Of a DNA stretch of 64,000 nucleotides, positions 10,143-19,958 are shown piece after piece. This DNA comes from Hyphomicrobiales bacterium. GTDB lineage: Bacteria; Pseudomonadota; Alphaproteobacteria; Rhizobiales; JAJFHR01. The translations under genes and the position numbers were made by a program. The stretch lies in the NCBI GenBank assembly GCA_021775475.1, contig JAJFHS010000050.1, positions 62,001-126,000 on the forward strand, in the 5' to 3' direction. The notes below the pieces were generated by a model. The model was not told the DNA's origin and made no database searches. It saw only the letters and a program-made list of their open reading frames with translations. The stretch's first letter is position 1; every line of letters starts with the position of its first letter.

Positions 10143-11535
10143 CCATTGTCGGCATTCTGTTCCAGGCATCAAGCGCGGCTATTTTGTAAGCTTCGGCAAG
10201 GGTCGGATAATTGAAAGTGTTTTCGACGAAATATTCTAAAGAGCCGTGCAAATTTAATACCGCCTGGCCAATATGGATCAGTTCCGTTGCCCCTTCGCCA
10301 ACAATATGAACACCTAAGAGCCTTCTGGTTTTGAGTGAAAACAGCATTTTCATCATGCCGGTATCAATCCCTAAAATTTGCCCGCGCGATGTTTCGCGAA
10401 AGCGCGCAATACCGGATTCATAGGGGATGCCACGCTCTTTAACTTCTTCTTCCGTCAGACCGATGGTTGATATCTCCGGCACTGAGTATATGCCGTAAGG
10501 GAAATATTCCGGTGGCTTGTGGGCGTTATGACCAAAAGCATGACACGCGGCAATCCGGCCCTGTTCCATGGAAGTGGATGCGAGGCTGGGAAAGCCGATT
10601 ACATCACCGGCAGCATAGATATGCGGGACATCGCATTGAAATGTCTGGGGATCAGTGGAAATGCGACCGCGATGATCAACCTCAATACCACATTTATCCA
10701 GCCCGATACTGTCGGTGGTGCCCATACGTCCAGCGGCAAACAACACCAGATCGGTGCGCACTGTTCGCCCGTCTTCCAACACAACTTCAGCGCCGTGTTC
10801 GCGCCGGTGAACTTCGACGGCCTTGGCCCCCAGCCGCATCAAGACCCCCCGGTCTCGCAACAGGTTGGTGAAGACGTCAATCAGTTCGCGGTCAATAAAA
10901 TCGAGAAATGTCGAGCGCGGTTCAATCACCGTAACGGCCACGTCAAGTGCGCTGAATATGGTGGCATATTCAATGCCGATAACTCCGGCACCAATAACCA
11001 CCATGGATTTGGGAATACTGGGAAGTTCGAGGATTTGATCGCTATCCAGAATAACTTCGCCGTCAAAGGGGATGTAGTCAGGCCGGAAGGGTTTTGTCCC
11101 CACAGCCAGAAGAAATTTGTCAGCTGAATATTGGCTCATCTCGCCGTCTTCAGAGGTGACCTCGATTGTGTTGGGGGCAACAAAACACGCGGTACCATGA
11201 ACAGTTTGCACCCGGTTGCGGTTAAACTGGTGTTCCAGCACCTCAACTTCATGGTTGAGCGTTATGTGCAGCCGATTGAGCAGGTCTTTCGCCGTCAGGT
11301 TTTCCTTGACCCGGTATGCCCGGCCATAAAACCCGCGTTCTCGCCAGCCTGACAGGTTGAGTACGGTTTCGCGCAACGTTTTGCTGGGAATGGTTCCGGT
11401 GTGGACAGAAACACCGCCAACGCGCCGACCTTTGTCTACAACGAGAACGGATTTGTCAATTTTGGCGGCTTGAATGGCAGCCCTGCGGCCTGCCGGACCA
11501 GAACCGATAACGATAAAATCAAAATGTTGCGACAT
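10135..11535 (-). CDS. sthA: Si-specific NAD(P)(+) transhydrogenase
   Basis: FDFIVIGSGPAGRRAAIQAAKIDKSVLVVDK, VGGVSVHTGTIPSKTLRE, dimerisation domain with NYPTLAEAYKIAALDAWNR. Confidence 0.93.
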   Translation of the reverse strand: MSQHFDFIVIGSGPAGRRAAIQAAKIDKSVLVVDKGRRVGGVSVHTGTIPSKTLRETVLNLSGWRERGFYGRAYRVKENLTAKDLLNRLHITLNHEVEVLEHQFNRNRVQTVHGTACFVAPNTIEVTSEDGEMSQYSADKFLLAVGTKPFRPDYIPFDGEVILDSDQILELPSIPKSMVVIGAGVIGIEYATIFSALDVAVTVIEPRSTFLDFIDRELIDVFTNLLRDRGVLMRLGAKAVEVHRREHGAEVVLEDGRTVRTDLVLFAAGRMGTTDSIGLDKCGIEVDHRGRISTDPQTFQCDVPHIYAAGDVIGFPSLASTSMEQGRIAACHAFGHNAHKPPEYFPYGIYSVPEISTIGLTEEEVKERGIPYESGIARFRETSRGQILGIDTGMMKMLFSLKTRRLLGVHIVGEGATELIHIGQAVLNLHGSLEYFVENTFNYPTLAEAYKIAALDAWNRMPTMAS

Positions 11536-11707
11536 ATTTTCAACCCCTGGCGATTGCCCATGATAATGTACACGCAACAAGGTTAATGAGTCCTAACCCT
11601 AAAAAACTGTCTCTTCATACCATTACCATAAATCTAATCTGCGCTGATAAGCGTATTCGCCCTTGGATACCTTTTCCTTCGCACGTTAGATGTTGAGCCA
11701 GAACCTG

Positions 11708-13696
11708 TTATTGAGTGGCCACGATATCTATTCGTTTCTGATCGCCAGATTTGATCGAAAATTCGGCTCTGAAGCGCTGGTTCTGATAGCGTACCACAAC
11801 AATGTACCTGCCAGCGGCGAAAATACGCTCAGGTGAGGGCTTGGCATCGCGACCGATTTCGGCACCCGAAATATCATAAAATGTCCAGTAAGGTCGCCCC
11901 GTTGGCGTGCCGCCTGAAACCGATTTCAATTTAAAACGCGCCCGCCCGGCGCGATGAACCACAGTTGCACTGGTCGGTTCTCCCGCTTTCACAACCGCAC
12001 TCATTGGCACTTTGGCGTTGGTTTTTCCCCAATGGCCTTCAATCAGGTATTCGCCTGGTGGCACACGAACAATCCCTTCGGCCTGGGCAGTGCTGAAAAC
12101 CTCACGATAATTGCCCTCGGTGTCCGCTTTGGCATCGTAAATCACATAGAGGATCTGTGAAGTCAGTTTTTCAGGCAACCCATCAATCTTTGAACTCAAG
12201 CGCAACGCCCCGGCATTGACTATGATGGTTTTTTCCGTCCGCCTGTTGGCTGTGATTTTCACCTCCATGTTGGCTGAGGCGAGACCGTAGGTAGCTGTTA
12301 TAAAATAGTTGCCGGTAGACAGCCACAAGGCGGGAGAGCTCTGGGTCAATTGCGCTATTTGTTGGCGCTTGCCCTCAAGACTAACCGCGCCTTTGTATAT
12401 AGCGTAGTGCACCTTGTCCTGCAAAATTTCAGCACCAATTGCCGGGCGGGCAAAAAGTTTGAGAAAACCCGCATTAAGATTTAAAACCAGCGCCTTGGTC
12501 TTGTTAGCTTCAATCTTGACGGTGCGCTCGATACTGGCCAGATCACTTTGAACCTTTAGGCGATAAGTACCCGCAGGCAGGGTGAAGGTGGGGCGGTTGT
12601 TTGAACTTCTGCTGATTTCGGTGAACTTGCCGCTAACGCCGTCTTGCGCCTGTAAAACTATGTAGGTGGCACCGTTAATGACAGCTCCGCCGATAGCGGC
12701 AACGGATGTAACTTCGAGGTTGCCGGTGTCAGAGCCCGGGTCTGATTGTTCCTCTGGGGTTTGTGGTGCCGTTGACGTTTCAGCTGGTTGTTCCTGTTTA
12801 GGTATATCGGCAGGCAGTGGAGGGGGCGCGGGGATTTTCGGTATTTTTTTGCCCAATCCGAAAAATGCTTCGAGTATCGATGCATCCGTTTCTTCAGGCT
12901 TGATGTCTGTTGACGGCTTTTCGGCTAGGGGGGCATTTTTTGTCCTGGCTTCACTTGCGTCCCGGGCCATTCGTCGCGGGCCAACTTGAGGCACGGGAAC
13001 ACCGCCACCTGAAGCTGTCACAAATACCTGGTCAATAGTTTGCCGTATGGCCTTTGGCGTGTTGGCAGCGATATATTTTCCACCGGTGCGTGCTGCCAGC
13101 TGGCGCAATGAGGTCATTTCCGCATCACTGGAGCGCAGGGCTATGACATAGATTTTCAGACCCAGGTTTTCATTTTTTAAATCCCGTCCCAGTGCGGCAA
13201 GGTTTTTATTGCAGGCGTCGAACCCGTCGGTAACCAGAATGATGCTGTTGAACTGCCCGCGTCGTTTTTTCAAAACCTCAGCCGCCATTCTGACAGCCTT
13301 CACGATTGGTGTCCGCCCTTTGGCGCCAATCGCGTCGATGGTTTTCATATACCGTTTGGGCGAGATCGCCCCCAGCTTGACAGTAAGCTCGATATCATCA
13401 CAGCCACCGCGGCGATTGCCATAGGTGATAACACCGAGCTGAAGACGCGAACGGACCAGTTTCAAAGTTGGTTCAAGCGCTTTTTTTACCAGTGAAATTT
13501 TACTTTTCCGCTCGATCCTCCCACCCATAGATATGGAGCCGTCAATAATCAGCATCGCATTGTGACGCGAGGATGCCAGCACGTGGCTCGTGCTCAGGCT
13601 GAAGTTGATTACGAACAGCGCGGCAAACATGCAGATGCCAAACATGTTGCGATAAAACACAAAATGCCCAGTAAACACGCAGCCCCCTCCAATCAA
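11708..13696 (-). CDS. VWA domain-containing secreted protein with C-terminal beta-rich repeats
   Basis: MIDAS IIDGSISMGGRI, VWA fold, then repeated ~95-aa segments each containing G.Y.i/v.. motifs. Confidence 0.85.
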   Translation of the reverse strand: MIGGGCVFTGHFVFYRNMFGICMFAALFVINFSLSTSHVLASSRHNAMLIIDGSISMGGRIERKSKISLVKKALEPTLKLVRSRLQLGVITYGNRRGGCDDIELTVKLGAISPKRYMKTIDAIGAKGRTPIVKAVRMAAEVLKKRRGQFNSIILVTDGFDACNKNLAALGRDLKNENLGLKIYVIALRSSDAEMTSLRQLAARTGGKYIAANTPKAIRQTIDQVFVTASGGGVPVPQVGPRRMARDASEARTKNAPLAEKPSTDIKPEETDASILEAFFGLGKKIPKIPAPPPLPADIPKQEQPAETSTAPQTPEEQSDPGSDTGNLEVTSVAAIGGAVINGATYIVLQAQDGVSGKFTEISRSSNNRPTFTLPAGTYRLKVQSDLASIERTVKIEANKTKALVLNLNAGFLKLFARPAIGAEILQDKVHYAIYKGAVSLEGKRQQIAQLTQSSPALWLSTGNYFITATYGLASANMEVKITANRRTEKTIIVNAGALRLSSKIDGLPEKLTSQILYVIYDAKADTEGNYREVFSTAQAEGIVRVPPGEYLIEGHWGKTNAKVPMSAVVKAGEPTSATVVHRAGRARFKLKSVSGGTPTGRPYWTFYDISGAEIGRDAKPSPERIFAAGRYIVVVRYQNQRFRAEFSIKSGDQKRIDIVATQ

Positions 13697-13819
13697 TATG
13701 CTGATGACACTGAATTCAGTATTATCAGATTATACCAATTCTCTTTTAATTGTAAGCATTTGAATATAGTTTGGTCCAGATGAGATTAGCAAAGAAGTTA
13801 ACCGGAGAGATAAAAATTA

Positions 13820-14389
13820 ATGCCTGATACAATCGAATTGCTGCTGAAAAGACGGTCCACAGTCGCTGCTAACCTCAAAGACCCTGGACCCGACGCAGAA
13901 CAACTCAAAACCCTGCTTCGTATAGCTGCGCGTGTGCCCGATCATGGCAAGCTTGCGCCCTGGCGGTTCATTGTCTTTCAAGGCGTTGCTCGCGCTGATT
14001 TTGGGCGAATGCTGGCTGACGTTACCAAACGCAACACACCTGAAATCACCGACGAAAGAATTGAGCTGGAAGCTGCCCGTTTTATGCGTGCACCAGTGAT
14101 AATTGCCGTTATCTCAAGCAGTGAAATTCACCCCAAGATACCTCAGTGGGAGCAGGTGCTTTCTGCCGGTGCCGTGTGCCAGAACCTGTTGGTGGCGGCA
14201 TCTGCCATGGGATACGCAGCCCAATGGATCACCGAATGGTATGCCTATGATGAAGGCGTTCGTGCACCTTTGAAATTGACGGAAGATGAAAAAGTCGCAG
14301 GCTTCATTTATATCGGCAGTTCAGATGAAATCCCGGAAGATCGCAGGCGACCCAATCTTGATGAGTTGATCACTTACTGGAGCGACTAA
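13820..14389 (+). CDS. nitroreductase family protein
   Basis: LLLKRRSTVAANLKDPGPD..LLRIAARVPDHGKLAPWRFIV, nitroreductase fold motifs. Confidence 0.9.
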   Translation: MPDTIELLLKRRSTVAANLKDPGPDAEQLKTLLRIAARVPDHGKLAPWRFIVFQGVARADFGRMLADVTKRNTPEITDERIELEAARFMRAPVIIAVISSSEIHPKIPQWEQVLSAGAVCQNLLVAASAMGYAAQWITEWYAYDEGVRAPLKLTEDEKVAGFIYIGSSDEIPEDRRRPNLDELITYWSD

Positions 14390-14393
14390 AACC

Positions 14394-15284
14394 TCAGCGT
14401 CTGGTGATTTGTGCGGCAATTGTAATGGCAATACCACAAGCGATGATAGCAGCGCCGATCCAGGTCATGGTGCTATAGCGCTCGCCCAGAAAAACTGTCG
14501 CCGCCAACAGGCCAACGGCAGCAGCGATATAACCGATCTGGCTGAGCAACACCGGCCCGCCTTTTTGTTGCAACCGGAAATAGATCGGAAACATCAGGCC
14601 TGCGACAAACGCCTGAGCCAACGTTGCTCCGGGCTCTCTGGCCAGTTCGCTCAAGGGGACTGATCCCTGCGTTGCCAGCAATATAAGCACAAAAACCACA
14701 ACCGAAAATCCGTGGCTCCAGAATGCCAAAACATCCGGCAGCGCATTTTCGGGCCAATCCATTGTCCGGTAGATATTTCCACAGGCCAGAAATACCGGGA
14801 TTATGGCCGTTGCGATAATCCAGATGGCGGCGGGTGCTTCAGGCGCGCTGCCGCGCGTTATACTGACAATAGCAGCACCGATTAATCCGGTTGCAATGCC
14901 CAAAATCCCTATCCAGCCCGGTGTTTTTAATCGGAATAAAGCCGCCAGTGCCAGCGTGAAAACCGGGGACGTGGAAAATATCAACCCGGTAAACCCTGAG
15001 CCCGCATGGGGAATAACGCTGAACAGCAGTATATTGGGGATGACGAATGAAATCAGCGCCGAAATAACAACGTAACGGATCATCCGGCCTTTTGGCACCG
15101 CCAGCCGGTGTTTAAGTGCCAGCACTGGTAGCAACATCACACAAACGCCGATAGAAACAACCATCGCCCATAACACCGGTGAAATACTTGCGTCACCGGC
15201 AATTTTGCCCAGGGGAAAATTGAAACCGATTAAAACACCGGTGACCAGCAACAGAACAACCGGGCTTTGTGTGACATTTTTCAT
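14394..15284 (-). CDS. DMT family (EamA) transporter
   Basis: Ten hydrophobic segments, EamA-type sequence (GFTGLIFSTSPVFTLALAAL; LLSQIGYIAAAVGLLAATVFLGERYSTMTWIGAAIIACGI). Confidence 0.88.
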   Translation of the reverse strand: MKNVTQSPVVLLLVTGVLIGFNFPLGKIAGDASISPVLWAMVVSIGVCVMLLPVLALKHRLAVPKGRMIRYVVISALISFVIPNILLFSVIPHAGSGFTGLIFSTSPVFTLALAALFRLKTPGWIGILGIATGLIGAAIVSITRGSAPEAPAAIWIIATAIIPVFLACGNIYRTMDWPENALPDVLAFWSHGFSVVVFVLILLATQGSVPLSELAREPGATLAQAFVAGLMFPIYFRLQQKGGPVLLSQIGYIAAAVGLLAATVFLGERYSTMTWIGAAIIACGIAITIAAQITRR

Positions 15285-15871
15285 GAAGAAAAGGAGCCTG
15301 AAAACGCAATGTCATTCAGTGGCATCCTCTGGCTTGGTTGTTCACGACAACCAAACTCTTTCGGTAACATCGAGGGATCAGCGCGCCTGCCAATAGCCAC
15401 AACAATTTCGATGCTGAATTGTTCCGGTGCAGCCAGACTTTTCCGCACCTGATCAAAATGAATTCCTGCCATCGCATGAGCATGATATCCAAGCGATGTC
15501 GCCTGTAGAGCCAACTGAGCCCAGGCTGCACCAGCATCAAAACTGTGCGTGCCGGATAGCTTTGGTTCACCATTGTCAACGCCAGGCACCATGGTGTCTG
15601 ATAAAACCACGACCAAAGCTGAGGCATGTAAAGCCCAGCTGGTATTAAACTCATCCAAAAGACTTAGATATAATTGCCAGTGAACATCATCGCGATGAGA
15701 ATACAAAAAACGCCATGGTTGAATATTATACGCAGATGGAGCCCAGCGCGCGGCTTCGAGTATGATCAGCAGATCGGCGGCTGGCATTGAAGTCGCATCA
15801 TACGCTCTTGGCGACCACCGGTTAAGAAACATCGCCTCGATCGGATGATCAGGACATCGTTCATTCGTCAT
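15281..15871 (-). CDS. nitroreductase family protein
   Basis: MFLNRWSPRAYD...ILEAARWAPSAYNIQPWRFLYS; overlaps the EamA gene by 4 nt. Start at MTNERC has a good RBS (AAAGGA). Confidence 0.88.
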   Translation of the reverse strand: MTNERCPDHPIEAMFLNRWSPRAYDATSMPAADLLIILEAARWAPSAYNIQPWRFLYSHRDDVHWQLYLSLLDEFNTSWALHASALVVVLSDTMVPGVDNGEPKLSGTHSFDAGAAWAQLALQATSLGYHAHAMAGIHFDQVRKSLAAPEQFSIEIVVAIGRRADPSMLPKEFGCREQPSQRMPLNDIAFSGSFSS

Positions 15872-15907
15872 CAGAAATTCCTTTACTCTCATGGGTTTTT
15901 ATCTTAG

Positions 15908-15949
15908 TTTGATATTAAATATTACTATATAGAATAGTTTGACATCAAA
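15908..15949. promoter_or_regulatory. two candidate MarR operators: TTTGATATTAAA (15908-15919) and TTTGACATCAAA (15938-15949)
   Basis: TTTGA-N2-TCAAA palindrome and a near copy exactly 30 bp apart in the divergent nitroreductase/marR intergenic region. Confidence 0.5.
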
Positions 15950-15970
15950 TTAAATAAGGTAATAGTTACC

Positions 15971-16489
15971 ATGCGTCAAGATAAAAAACCCGAATTGCGT
16001 GACAATGCCTCATGTGGTCCTTCCATGGCGTCCATCTTGTCGCAATGGCGGCGCGAGCGCCCCGATATTGATGCGTCCCCCATGGCCTTGTGCGGGGAGA
16101 TTTGGCGGGCGGGCGAAAGGTTACGTCAGGGCGTTCTGGCAAATCTGTCGGATTACGGTCTCGATCTTGCGGGTTTCGATGTGATTTTGACGCTGCGCCG
16201 ACAGGGGCGTGGTGAGGCCTTGTCGCCCTCGGTGCTGGCGGGTGAGATGATGCTGTCGACGTCAGCAATGACCAACCGGCTTGATCGTCTGGAAAAGCGC
16301 GGGCTGATCAAGCGATCTATCGATCCCCGTGACCGTCGCGGTCTTAAAATTACCCTGTCGGACGAAGGTTTTAAACTTGCCGATGAAATGGTTGTCTCCC
16401 ACGTCGAAACAGAAGAACGTATGTTGTGCCAACTGACGAAATCAGAACGTGACCATCTTCGCGCTCTTCTCACAAAGGTTGGGCTCTGA
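15971..16489 (+). CDS. MarR family transcriptional regulator
   Basis: wHTH LSPSVLAGEMMLSTSAMTNRLDRLEKRGLIKRSIDPRDRRGLKITLSDEG. Confidence 0.93.
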   Translation: MRQDKKPELRDNASCGPSMASILSQWRRERPDIDASPMALCGEIWRAGERLRQGVLANLSDYGLDLAGFDVILTLRRQGRGEALSPSVLAGEMMLSTSAMTNRLDRLEKRGLIKRSIDPRDRRGLKITLSDEGFKLADEMVVSHVETEERMLCQLTKSERDHLRALLTKVGL

Positions 16490-16568
16490 ACCCGGATATT
16501 TTGACTTGAAGCAGTCCAACGGCCTATATAGACACAACCTCCTATATTAAAATAAAAGGTCTGAATAT

Positions 16569-17171
16569 ATGTTTTATGATGCGGTTGAGAACAGCCACGG
16601 GCTGCCTCACGATCCCTTTAAGGCGCTTGTTGCCCCGCGGCCCATTGGCTGGATTTCCACCATCTCGAAAAGCGGGCAGGTGAACCTTGCTCCCTACAGT
16701 TTTTTCAACGGGGTTTCGACCGATCCCAATATCGTCATGTTCGCCAGCGGTGGCCACAAGGACAGTCTCGTAAACGCCGAAGAAACCGGCGAGTTTGTGT
16801 GCAGCCTGGCAACCTACGATTTGCGCGATCAAATGAACCAGACGTCAGCCGCACTCGCCCACGGTGAAAACGAAATGGACTTCGCCAACATTGAGGCCGC
16901 AGCCTCAAAGCTGGTAGCCCCACCCCGCGTGGCCGCCAGCCCGGTGTCACTTGAGTGCAAATTTATCCAGACCGTGGAAATGCCGATAAAAAGCAAATCG
17001 GGCACCACCTACCACGTGGTTTTTGGCCATGTAATAGGCGTTTACATCAATGACGATGTCATTGTTGACGGTCTCGTGGATGTCACAAAAATGCGCCCGC
17101 TGGCCAGACTGGGCTACCATGATTATTCAGTGGTAGACGAAGTCTTCTCGATAGCCCGTCCGCAGGCTTAG
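16569..17171 (+). CDS. flavin reductase family protein (FMN-binding split barrel)
   Basis: LVAPRPIGWISTISKSGQVNLAPYSFFNGVSTDPNIVMFA. Confidence 0.9.
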   Translation: MFYDAVENSHGLPHDPFKALVAPRPIGWISTISKSGQVNLAPYSFFNGVSTDPNIVMFASGGHKDSLVNAEETGEFVCSLATYDLRDQMNQTSAALAHGENEMDFANIEAAASKLVAPPRVAASPVSLECKFIQTVEMPIKSKSGTTYHVVFGHVIGVYINDDVIVDGLVDVTKMRPLARLGYHDYSVVDEVFSIARPQA

Positions 17172-17179
17172 CGCTGCTC

Positions 17180-17423
17180 TTTTTAGTAGCGCTCAAGCGG
17201 CGCGCAGCCTGCGCTCGGCTTTGCTCGCTAGTCGTTCGCTGCGCTCCTCCGGTGCCACAATGACAGATTTTTCGTGTGTCATTCGGTGACTGCATGCCAG
17301 ATTTTCCGCATTGCTCCCGGAGACCACAACGCCAGATTATCGTTGTGGCACCGGGACGAGCGAAGCGTTGGACTCGGACCCAAGGGGTCCGCAGGCTGCG
17401 CGCCGCTTGAGCGCTACTAAAAA
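17180..17423. repeat. palindromic intergenic element with 34-bp perfect inverted ends and three ~34-bp internal units
   Basis: Left arm 17180-17213 and right arm 17390-17423 are exact reverse complements; internal units at 17251-17284, 17285-17318, 17319-17352. Confidence 0.85.
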
Positions 17424-17440
17424 ACCCAATCTTCAAACCA

Positions 17441-17944
17441 TCACCCAACCCGCGAGGCAACAACTGCACGCGGGGAAAAGCCTGCGCGGGCGCGGTAGCC
17501 TTTCTGGTAGGCCAAAGACATGGCGTTGGCGAGGCTCAGCCACAGGTGAGGGGGCTGGTGTTCGTCAATCTCGAAGGCATCAAACCCGCAACGGCTCATA
17601 AACACGCCCTGGTCCGCCAGCACATTACCGGTGGCACGAAGTTCTCCGGTAAAATTCAGTTGCGTGGTGATGAGGCGGGCTTGCGAATAAGCCCGGCCAT
17701 CGGTGAATGCCGGGAATTCAAGCGCGATCAGTGCTAGATTGTTGATGTAGGGTGCAAGGTCATGCGCGTCTGCGTCGTTATCAAGACGAACGCCCAGGTA
17801 ACCTTTGCGCATGACAAGAATTTCGATGCTGTTTTTCAAGCGCTCGAAGCTTACCACAATATCACCCTGTACCGGGATATCGTCATCATCGCCGATAAAT
17901 TGCCAATGATCTTCAACAATTCGACCGTCTTTAAGCAGTGGCAT
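17441..17944 (-). CDS. DUF934 domain-containing protein (sulfite-reductase associated)
   Basis: MPLLKDGRIVEDHW...GYLGVRLDNDADAHDLAPYINNLALIALEFPAFTDGRAYSQARLI...GE.RATGNVLADQ, characteristic of DUF934. Confidence 0.9.
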   Translation of the reverse strand: MPLLKDGRIVEDHWQFIGDDDDIPVQGDIVVSFERLKNSIEILVMRKGYLGVRLDNDADAHDLAPYINNLALIALEFPAFTDGRAYSQARLITTQLNFTGELRATGNVLADQGVFMSRCGFDAFEIDEHQPPHLWLSLANAMSLAYQKGYRARAGFSPRAVVASRVG

Positions 17945-19586
17945 AGAGAGCCTCCTTGAACGGGGTGACACCGAGGCGGGAATATGTAGACGCGAATGTC
18001 TCATTTTCCTGACGCAGTTCCACATAGGTATCAACCAGGGTTTCAACCGCATCAATTACTTCTGTTCCCGAAAACCCGCGGCCGATGACGGTGCCGATTG
18101 CGGTGTTTTCTCCAGCTTCACCACCCATGGTGATCTGGTAAAACTCAACGCCCTTTTTCTCCAGGCCCAATATGCCGATATTGGCCACATGGTGGTGGCC
18201 ACAGGCATTGATGCAACCGGAAATTTTTATCTTGAGTTCACCAACGTCATGCTGGCGTTCAAGATCGGCAAAACGATTGGAAATATCCTGTGCAATCGGT
18301 ATCGAACGCGCAGTCGCTAACGCGCAATAATCCATACCGGGACACGCGATAATATCACTTGCCAGGCCCACATTCGGTGTTGCCAGATCAAGTTTTTTCA
18401 ACCCTTGCCAAAGCTCAAACAAATCCTGTTTTTTGACAAAGGGCAAAACAAGGTTTTGTTCATGGCTCACTCTGATTTCACTCAACGAGAATTTTTCCGC
18501 GCAAGTGGCAACACCATGCATCTGTTCAGCGCTGGCGTCACCTGGAATACCACCGATGGGCTTGAGCGAAACTGTGACAATCGAATACCCGCGTTGCCTG
18601 TGCTCGCTCAGAGAACTGTTGAGCCACAGATTGAACTGCGGGTGCTGTTTGCGTTTTTCATCGAATGCGTCCAAATTAAAATCAGTGTCTTCATACGCCG
18701 GGTCCTGGAAGTAGGCAGCTATGCGCTCATATTCTGCCGGGCTGACAGCATCATTTTGTTTTTTGAGCTGGTCGAACTCCTTTTCCACCAGCCGGGTAAC
18801 TTCCTGCTTGCCGGTCTCATGCAGCAGGATTTTTATCCGTGCTTTATACTTGTTATCGCGCCGCCCAATCAGGTTATAAACGCGGATAATGGCTTCAAGG
18901 TAATTCAGTAGATCAGGGCGGGGCAAAAACGCGCGGATCAATCGGGACACCATGGGCGTGCGGCCAAGACCACCACCCACATGCACTTCATAGCCGGTGT
19001 CGCCACCATCGTTACGAACGATGCGCAAGCCAATGTCGTGTGATTTCATTACCGCACGATCTTCGCGAGTGCCGATAACGGCAATTTTGAATTTCCGCGG
19101 CAGGAAGGTGAATTCCGGGTGCAGACTTGACCATTGACGGATCAACTCGGCTACGGGTCGCGGGTCTTCCACTTCGCCCACAGCGACGCCGGCAAAATGA
19201 TCGGCGGTAACATTGCGAATGCAATTACCGCTGGTCTGGATGGCATGCATTTCAACATCAGCCAGTTCATCGAGAAGATCGGGTACGTCTTTTAATTCGG
19301 GCCAGTTGAACTGAATATTCTGGCGCGTGGTGAAGTGGCCGTAGCCTTTGTCGTACTTGACCGAAATATCAGCAAGCTTGTGCATTTGTCGTGATGATAG
19401 GGTGCCATAGGGAATGGCCACGCGCAGCATATAGGCATGCAGCTGGAGGTAGAGCCCGTTCATCAGGCGCAGAGGTTTGAACTCGTCTTCGCTCAGTCCA
19501 CCTTCGAGGCGACGGGCAACTTGTTCGCGAAATTGCGCGACGCGCTGGCGCACAAAAGTTGCGTCAAACTCATCATAACGATACAT
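17931..19586 (-). CDS. cysI: nitrite/sulfite reductase (siroheme/4Fe-4S)
   Basis: CPGMDYCALA and SGCINACGHHH cluster motifs, ferredoxin-type NiR/SiR repeats. Start at MYRYDEFDATF. Confidence 0.92.
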   Translation of the reverse strand: MYRYDEFDATFVRQRVAQFREQVARRLEGGLSEDEFKPLRLMNGLYLQLHAYMLRVAIPYGTLSSRQMHKLADISVKYDKGYGHFTTRQNIQFNWPELKDVPDLLDELADVEMHAIQTSGNCIRNVTADHFAGVAVGEVEDPRPVAELIRQWSSLHPEFTFLPRKFKIAVIGTREDRAVMKSHDIGLRIVRNDGGDTGYEVHVGGGLGRTPMVSRLIRAFLPRPDLLNYLEAIIRVYNLIGRRDNKYKARIKILLHETGKQEVTRLVEKEFDQLKKQNDAVSPAEYERIAAYFQDPAYEDTDFNLDAFDEKRKQHPQFNLWLNSSLSEHRQRGYSIVTVSLKPIGGIPGDASAEQMHGVATCAEKFSLSEIRVSHEQNLVLPFVKKQDLFELWQGLKKLDLATPNVGLASDIIACPGMDYCALATARSIPIAQDISNRFADLERQHDVGELKIKISGCINACGHHHVANIGILGLEKKGVEFYQITMGGEAGENTAIGTVIGRGFSGTEVIDAVETLVDTYVELRQENETFASTYSRLGVTPFKEALYATA

Positions 19587-19953
19587 GGGCGAACTCCTGT
19601 TGGACCTCATGGTGATTTTGAGCGGCGAGGGGGCTTTGGCCGCTGCGTAAACCGCCGGAGCCATAGACATTGGCCTGCTTGCCAAGATCGCCGCGCACTG
19701 TCGGACCTTTGGTGCGCATGATTTCACGGTAATGAGTGGCTTCGATCCTGCCTTCAACAATTACCACATCAACCAGATAACAGCCGACAACATGAGCAGA
19801 CTTATCGGCTTTGGTTCCGATATCTTCCAATCGGCAAGCCTCTGTCTGGTCCCGGGCTATGCTGGCATCATTGATTTCAATTGACCAGTCATAGTTCCCG
19901 GTCAGGAAAACAACATCACCATCTACAAGACGATTGGCGGTTAAGATTTGCAT
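19573..19953 (-). CDS. DUF2849 domain-containing protein
   Basis: MQILTANRLVDGDVVFLTGNYDWSIEINDASIARDQTEA; position between cysG and cysI is typical. Confidence 0.85.
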   Translation of the reverse strand: MQILTANRLVDGDVVFLTGNYDWSIEINDASIARDQTEACRLEDIGTKADKSAHVVGCYLVDVVIVEGRIEATHYREIMRTKGPTVRGDLGKQANVYGSGGLRSGQSPLAAQNHHEVQQEFAHVSL

Positions 19954-19958
19954 TGATT

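Noticed and set aside
17083-17469. 128-aa minus ORF and 17311-17601 plus ORF
   Set aside because: Both lie mainly in the 244-bp palindromic element (QAARRLSATKK translation) and overlap genuine genes.
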